This document shows positions 42,976-46,504 of a DNA stretch of 46,504 nt, piece by piece. Numbering within the stretch: position 1 is the stretch's first letter; every line of letters starts with the position of its first letter. The position numbers and the translations under genes were made by a program. The stretch is from positions 1 to 46,504 of the forward strand of contig CAYFUG010000013.1 in assembly GCA_964346295.1 (NCBI GenBank). Direction: 5' to 3'. Source of the DNA: CAYFUG01 sp964346295 (lineage in GTDB: Bacteria > Patescibacteriota > Minisyncoccia > Moranbacterales > DUUL01). The notes beneath the pieces were generated by a model. It saw nothing but the letters and a program-made list of their open reading frames with translations, was not told where the DNA came from and made no database searches.

Positions 42976-43168
42976 CCCGCACTTAATTCAAAATTTCAAA
43001 AATAAAAATAATAAAAATGGTGTGGTGCCGAGAGACATATTCGAACTGTCGACATAGGAGCTAACCACCCCTATGCTCTACCAGCTGAGCTACCTCGGCA
43101 CACTACGGCCCTCCTCTTGTCGATGCAAAGAGGAGAAAAAAACTTTGAAATTTTAAATTAAGTGCGGG
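42976..43168 (-). other. intervening sequence in 23S helix 9/10 region, carrying a tRNA-like gene
   Basis: On the transcript CCCGCACTTAATTTAAAATT (starting at 43168) pairs over 25 bp, with one G-U, with the segment 43000-42976 that ends AATTAAGTGCGGG. This long helix grows out of the position of E. coli 23S helix 10 (nt ~150-176). Inside are a second perfect hairpin (CTCCTCTT/AAGAGGAG, 43110-43134) and a complete tRNA-like sequence. A double-strand cleavage across the long stem would release the insert and split 23S near its 5' end. Helix 9/10 is a known site for intervening sequences in other bacteria, but I know of none with a tRNA. Confidence 0.9.
43023..43099 (-). tRNA. tRNA-like gene embedded in 23S rRNA (Thr GGT or Asn GTT; odd anticodon arm)
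   Basis: Minus strand, 77 nt including encoded CCA. Acceptor GCCGAGG pairs with TCTCGGC; TA at 8-9; D-arm GCTC-AGCTGGTA-GAGC; T-loop TTCGAAT; discriminator A. The anticodon arm is unusual. Either TAGGG/TCCTA closes a 9-nt loop GTGGTTAGC with U33 and GGT (Thr), or a 6-bp stem closes TGGTTAG, giving GTT (Asn) but G at 33. The T-stem has a G53-A61 mismatch. The acceptor and D-arm are most like tRNA-Thr. It may be a working but odd tRNA, a decayed one, or a tRNA-shaped processing signal. Confidence 0.85.
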
Positions 43169-43925
43169 ATGACAGAGGTTTGCTCTGCCGCGTTGCCGCA
43201 TTCGGAAATCCTCGGATCAAAACTTGTTTGTCAGTTCCCCGAGGCTTATCGCAGACTCCTGCGTCCTTCGTCGCTTACACAAGCCAAGGCATTCACCATA
43301 TGCCCTTACCGCATAACCTTTTTGACTAACAAATAACAAGGATCGCAAATAATTAAATTCGCGAAAACTCGCTACCTGTAGCAAAAAATAAATAAAAATA
43401 AAATAATAAAAAATTGATAAAATTGCTATGTTACCTGCTATATTCAATTGTCAAGGTACCACCCGACTTCTTATCTATCTTCTTGCTCCACTTTGAATTA
43501 AATTTGAATTAAAATCAAAATGAAACTCCTATCCGTAACAAAAACTCAAGCTTAAGTCCAATTTTATGTGCCATTCTATAGAGATAGAAACTGCAACAAC
43601 AAAGTGCACCAGACGAGAAATTTTCAATTACGAGTCAGGTTCGGAAATAGAGAGAGCATAAAAGCAAGTGCGCCCAAGGCAACGACCTGCCTGCTCATCC
43701 CCTATTTTCAAACCCGAAATTAAAAGTGCTTAATATCGTACTTAAATCCAAAATTTAATAAAAAAATCACTCTTGGGAGCGACTTCTCAATCATTAAACC
43801 ATCCAAGCTTAAAAAAGCGGCTGGCTAACTGTCACTAGTAAAATCAGAAATGAGATTGAGAAGTTGTTTTGGGTTTTTCTTCATTCGAAAATTTTGAGAG
43901 GGCTGATTTCACCTCAGCGTTACCC

Positions 43926-43953
43926 AATATAACACCAAAAAATAACTTGTCAA
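43926..43953 (-). promoter_or_regulatory. promoter of the 23S rRNA unit
   Basis: Minus strand TTGACA (43948-43953), a 16-nt spacer, then TATATT (43926-43931). The leader to 23S would be about 590 nt. It contains no 16S or gene I can support; a further TTGACA lies at 43447-43452 without a clear -10. So 23S is transcribed without 16S. Confidence 0.6.
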
Positions 43954-44066
43954 GAAAATTCCCCTTTCGTTTTTCCTCAGTTTCTCAACAAGCCCCTTTT
44001 CTAGAAATAAATTGCCTAAAAGATCTCCTCTGATCAGACTTTATATTAAGCTTTAATTAAGTCTTC

Positions 44067-44789
44067 TTAACTATTTTTAGAAACCCTCGCCCCCTCCTGA
44101 AAACGATAAGCTAACACCCCTAATAAAATCGCCAGAGCTCCCCAAAAAAGATACAGCGATAACTCTGGATAGGTTCTTTTAATAGAACCAATCGCTTCTC
44201 CAAAAATTTGAAAAGTCATACAAATTGACAAAGCTAAAAAACTCATCATCAGAGGTCGAAAAGCCAACTGCTCTTTTTTAGTGAAGTACCAACCCAAAGT
44301 TAAAATCACTAAAGAGCCAATTGCCGCCCCGTGGATAATCAGCTTCCACATCAAATAGCGATCCTGCTCAGATTTAGGATAAAACACTCGCACATTTTCG
44401 CCAATTAAAGTTTGCTCCGAAAACATCCCCAGGAGATTCCCCCTAGAATACAAGTCCACCTCACTTCCAGAAACTTCTTTTTCGATTACTGGATTCAAAA
44501 ATCGATTCAGGTCAAACAAGGCTCTTTGGCTAATCACCAACATTACTAGGAATAAGCCCAAAGCCAACAGCATCGCCATCAGAGAGAACTGGCTTCGGCT
44601 TTGCTTTTGACTCCTAGAGATCTCTTCTGTCGAAAATTCCTCGTTGGACTCTTTTTTCTGCTGCCTGTTATTATTTTTGCTTTTAGTGAGACTATAAATC
44701 AGAAAAACAAGGGCTATCAAAACCACCAAGGGCACTATTATCAAATACATCAAGCCCAAAAAACCTACTGCTAAAAAATCCATAAACAT
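44067..44789 (-). CDS. polytopic membrane protein, 240 aa
   Basis: An unrecognised integral membrane protein. It has an N-terminal helix pair (~7-33), a polar cytoplasmic-type loop rich in Asn/Gln/Ser (36-68), a helix (~70-90), a soluble loop with LYSRGNLLGMFSEQTLIGEN, and three more helices (~147-165, ~175-195, ~210-230). It has no catalytic motif that I can name. It lies upstream of the 23S promoter on the same strand, alone, with a 1.4-kb repeat-rich region behind it. The ATG at 44789 gives a normal membrane start; Met3 is possible. Confidence 0.65.
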   Translation of the reverse strand: MFMDFLAVGFLGLMYLIIVPLVVLIALVFLIYSLTKSKNNNRQQKKESNEEFSTEEISRSQKQSRSQFSLMAMLLALGLFLVMLVISQRALFDLNRFLNPVIEKEVSGSEVDLYSRGNLLGMFSEQTLIGENVRVFYPKSEQDRYLMWKLIIHGAAIGSLVILTLGWYFTKKEQLAFRPLMMSFLALSICMTFQIFGEAIGSIKRTYPELSLYLFWGALAILLGVLAYRFQEGARVSKNS

Positions 44790-44889
44790 TGATCTTAATA
44801 AATTAGAACTTTAGAGCTATTAGAACTACTAACGGGTAGCGCGAATTATTTTAACTTAATTTAGAGCTAATTTAAACAATTATCCTGCT

Positions 44890-45002
44890 ATTGTCATTCC
44901 CGTGAAGATGAGGATCCCCACGCCTATGGCTCCGCCTATAACGGGGCAAGCGGGACAGGCAGTAAGACAAATCTAGATTCCCGCCTTCGTGGGAATGACA
45001 AT
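44890..45002. repeat. REP-like element bounded by ATTGTCATTCCC inverted repeats
   Basis: ATTGTCATTCCC at the left end is matched by GGGAATGACAAT at the right end (113 bp). Inside is CCCGCCTTCGTGGG, a common type of bacterial dispersed palindrome. It lies downstream of any gene in this gap, within the repeat-rich island. Confidence 0.7.
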
Positions 45003-45074
45003 TAGGGCAATTTGCCTAGTATTGGGACATTTTTAACTCGAATTAATTTGCACTAGTTATTAACTAACTAAAAC

Positions 45075-45454
45075 TTAACCCAGGTTATTTTTCCCAATCT
45101 TCCCTCGATCTTCTCTCAACTTCTCCCAGCTCCTATCAAAAGTCTTCTCCGCCTCAGGAGAGAAAAAACACCCTGGCAATTCTCCCTTAACTCGGTGATG
45201 CCGCACGCATTAGGCCTCTCGTGGGGTAAATTTTCGTTGCGAAAATTCTACAATTTCGAGCGAAAATTTTGAAAATCGAGGAAGCTGTAGCCTAAGCTAC
45301 GGTGACGAGATTTGAGAAGTTTGCAGCCGAAATTTAGAGTTTACAGTAGAAGAATTTACCCCACGAGAGGCCTAGCGCAACACATTCCCTTCCGAGGGCA
45401 ACCCGGATAAGTGCAAACACAACTTTTTAAGTTTTCCTCTTTTCTACATTCCAT
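45075..45454 (-). pseudogene. small Cys-rich protein (DUF6485-like) interrupted by palindromic element copy C
   Basis: Minus strand. An ATG at 45454 opens MECRKEENLKSCVCTYPGC, then PRKGMCCA, up to the element at 45374. After the element (45210) the frame continues CVRHHRVKGELPGCFF, then SPEAEKTFDRSWEKLRED, to a TAA at 45075-45077. The 80 + 136 nt of gene sequence add to exactly 72 codons when the 164 bp are removed. The joined protein has the C-x-C, CC-x-C and GELPGCFF pattern of a small conserved family I recall as DUF6485; its function is unknown. As it stands, the frame stops a few codons into the element. Confidence 0.85.
45211..45374. repeat. palindromic element family 1, copy C (164 bp), inside a gene
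   Basis: Perfect 22-bp terminal inverted repeats (TAGGCCTCTCGTGGGGTAAA at left) that differ from those of copies B and D after the first few bases. The core is shared: AGCTGTAGCCTAAGCTACGG and TTTGCAGCCGAAATTT. It has no target-site duplication that I can find. It interrupts the small Cys-rich gene. Confidence 0.92.
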
Positions 45455-45635
45455 TCTGTATTCTACAAAGGTAACTCTAGCTTTACTGTGAAAAATTTTA
45501 GCACCTCCTTCGCTCAAAATCAAGCTCTTTTTTGTTTTTATTTTTTGTCAATAAAAATTTAAACTCTTTTTTAATAACAAATTTAATTCTTTATTAAAAG
45601 CTTTTTTTATTATTTTATAATATTGTTTGTTTTTA

Positions 45636-45664
45636 TTGACAATCACTTAAAAATATGCTACCTT
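45636..45664 (+). promoter_or_regulatory. promoter upstream of copy D and the secreted-protein gene
   Basis: TTGACA (45636-45641), a 17-nt spacer, then TACCTT (45659-45664), with TG before the -10. Transcription would start near 45671, just ahead of element copy D, so the element would lie in the leader of the 46184 gene. Confidence 0.5.
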
Positions 45665-45677
45665 AGACTTGCAAAAA

Positions 45678-45840
45678 TAGACCTCTTGCAAAATTAAGTT
45701 TCGTTATGAAAATTTCATAATCTCGTGCGAAAACTTTAAAAATCAAGGAGGCTGTAGCCCAAGCCACGGTGACGAGGTTTGAGAAGTTTGCAGCCAAGAT
45801 TTGGGATTTGCAATAGGAAGTTAATTTTGCAAGAGGTCTA
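45678..45840. repeat. palindromic element family 1, copy D (163 bp)
   Basis: Almost identical to copy B at 27135, with the same 20-bp terminal inverted repeats. The short piece just before its left end (TTAGACTTGCAAAAA) resembles its own terminus, as if one end had been partly duplicated. Confidence 0.92.
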
Positions 45841-45873
45841 GCATTTGCGCTTCCGCAAATAATTGCGGAAAAT

Positions 45874-45886
45874 TGCTCTTTGAAAG
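45874..45886 (+). promoter_or_regulatory. boxA-like sequence (TGCTCTTTGAAAG)
   Basis: Matches the rRNA antitermination boxA core TGCTCTTT. It is on the plus strand between element copy D and the secreted-protein gene, not in an rRNA leader. Antitermination here is speculative. Confidence 0.3.
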
Positions 45887-45992
45887 TCTTGGTGGCGCCT
45901 CAGCGACCGCCATTAGTTTGTCTTTTTTTCTTAACATCATTCTCAGAAAAACTTACAAATGCCTAGAAAGAAGAAAGTAATAGCCAATTGTC

Positions 45993-46024
45993 ATTCCGAA
46001 ATTTCCGAAGGAAATATCCGGAAT
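45993..46024. repeat. short palindrome ATTCCG...CGGAAT
   Basis: ATTCCGAAATTTCC folds against GGAAATATCCGGAAT with GAA at the tip. A common bacterial dispersed palindrome type. A further imperfect palindrome (AATCCCC to GGGGGATT) lies at 46048-46107. Confidence 0.6.
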
Positions 46025-46183
46025 CCTAGCCTACTATTCCCAGTTCAATCCCCTCCTTTACGAAAGCCTACCTGCCGACAAAACAGGGGGGACTAGGGGG
46101 ATTACCTTTCTTTTCCCTCGGCATTTGTAGTTTTTTACTAACTCCCTCATTTTAAGGGGAAAATTCGCAGAAAAGGAGAAGAA

Positions 46184-46504
46184 ATGAACAAAATTACCAA
46201 TCGTGCATTGTTTTGGATGGGACTAGGCGCTCTGGCTGGAATTACGCTGATCGCTTTTTTCACTTTCGCAACTCCAGCCCACGCCCTGCCACCCAATCCC
46301 GCCAGAATCGGGGGAAAAGTGACCTTGATACAAGTAGTCAAGGTCCAACAAGGGGACACTGGATGTGAAGGAACTCCTGAAGATGAAATAAGTTTCATCT
46401 TCAAGGTTACCCATCCAAACGGCGTTGATTTCGAGCCCGTTGCACAGGACGCCGACGGTCTCAACAGCCAGGACCATTACGTCATCGACATCCCCATCTA
46501 CCAT
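46184..46504 (+). CDS. secreted protein, N-terminal part (continues past the window)
   Basis: The 107 codons present start at an ATG 5 nt after a clear Shine-Dalgarno (AGGAG, 46174-46178), which is rare in this window. A signal peptide is evident: basic NKITNR, hydrophobic LFWMGLGALAGITLIAFF, and cleavage site PAHA-LPP at ~34. The mature part (GGKVTLIQVVKVQQGDTGCE, then ISFIFKVTHPNGVDF) looks like the start of a beta-sandwich surface domain. The reading frame is open to the last base. GC-rich third positions (GCC, GTC, GAC) look higher than in neighbours, a possible sign of transfer. Function unknown. Confidence 0.8.
   Translation, partial: MNKITNRALFWMGLGALAGITLIAFFTFATPAHALPPNPARIGGKVTLIQVVKVQQGDTGCEGTPEDEISFIFKVTHPNGVDFEPVAQDADGLNSQDHYVIDIPIYH

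Noticed and set aside
43217..43447. A 76-codon minus-strand frame before 23S
   Set aside because: It runs from the leader into conserved 23S 5' sequence.
43319..44040. A 16S gene or tRNA genes in the 23S leader
   Set aside because: No conserved 16S segments or tRNA cloverleaf can be found there.
46147..46504. Minus-strand frames at the window end
   Set aside because: The plus strand has a signal peptide, Shine-Dalgarno and open frame to the end; the minus frames are its shadows.

Overview
The window (46,504 bp, A+T-rich) looks like chromosome of a Patescibacteria/CPR bacterium. The basis is a set of traits rather than one marker. There are arrays of tiny two-helix VirB2-like pilin proteins next to housekeeping genes. 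Many membrane-anchored or secreted proteins match no familiar family (PEGA, DUF11-like, YkuD, lysozyme-like, DUF805, PrsW). Most genes lack a clear Shine-Dalgarno sequence. The 23S rRNA gene carries insertions, and no 16S gene is adjacent. No order-level assignment is attempted.

Layout. 1-3.6 kb: a promoter, a Rossmann-fold protein and a membrane sensor histidine kinase (+). 3.6-5.3 kb: tRNA-Leu(CAA) on +, then on - a tRNA-Ala/Val/Ile cluster followed by an unknown gene, with a shared terminator between. 5.3-8.2 kb: a PEGA-domain protein and mannose-6-phosphate isomerase (+). 8.3-8.9 kb: rplS and tRNA-Leu(GAG) (-). 9-12.2 kb: a coiled-coil protein with a structured leader, and a UvrD/PcrA helicase (+). 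12.4-29.4 kb: a long run of - strand genes. In transcription order these are uvrB, an 873-aa surface protein, a frameshifted gene, a RodZ-like protein, a gene remnant, recA, a PrsW-like protease, an anchored protein, a lipoprotein, two pilin-like proteins, rsmA, a solute-binding lipoprotein, a Cys-rich VirB2-like protein, a DUF805 protein and another pilin-like protein. 29.6-31.1 kb: a promoter and a lysozyme-like membrane protein (+). 31.6-38.1 kb (-): lysyl-tRNA synthetase fused to an HD domain, a nucleotidyltransferase, an L,D-transpeptidase, DNA polymerase III delta' and an anchored protein. 38.2-43.95 kb (-): a 23S-5S rRNA unit. 44-46.5 kb: a membrane protein, a repeat-rich island and the start of a secreted protein running off the end.

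The most striking part is the rRNA unit. The 23S gene is interrupted or expanded at four places: (1) a 193-nt hairpin-flanked insert near helix 9/10 that contains a complete tRNA-like gene with encoded CCA; (2) an insert near E. coli nt ~1410 that contains a 121-bp palindromic mobile-like element; (3) a ~95-nt expansion near helix 79; (4) a 301-nt ORF-less group I intron at E. coli position 2593. Two small protein genes sharing a sequence motif sit between 23S and 5S.

Two families of small palindromic elements occur: four copies of ~163-187 bp and two copies of exactly 121 bp. In both families the core is conserved while the arms differ between copies yet stay complementary within each copy. 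One copy splits a small Cys-rich gene, and removing exactly 164 bp restores that gene's frame.

Replication and repair (uvrB, recA, uvrD, holB), translation (rplS, rsmA, lysS, rRNA, tRNAs) and envelope or secretion functions are intermixed with little classical operon grouping. All assignments come from reading motifs by eye; no database search was run.
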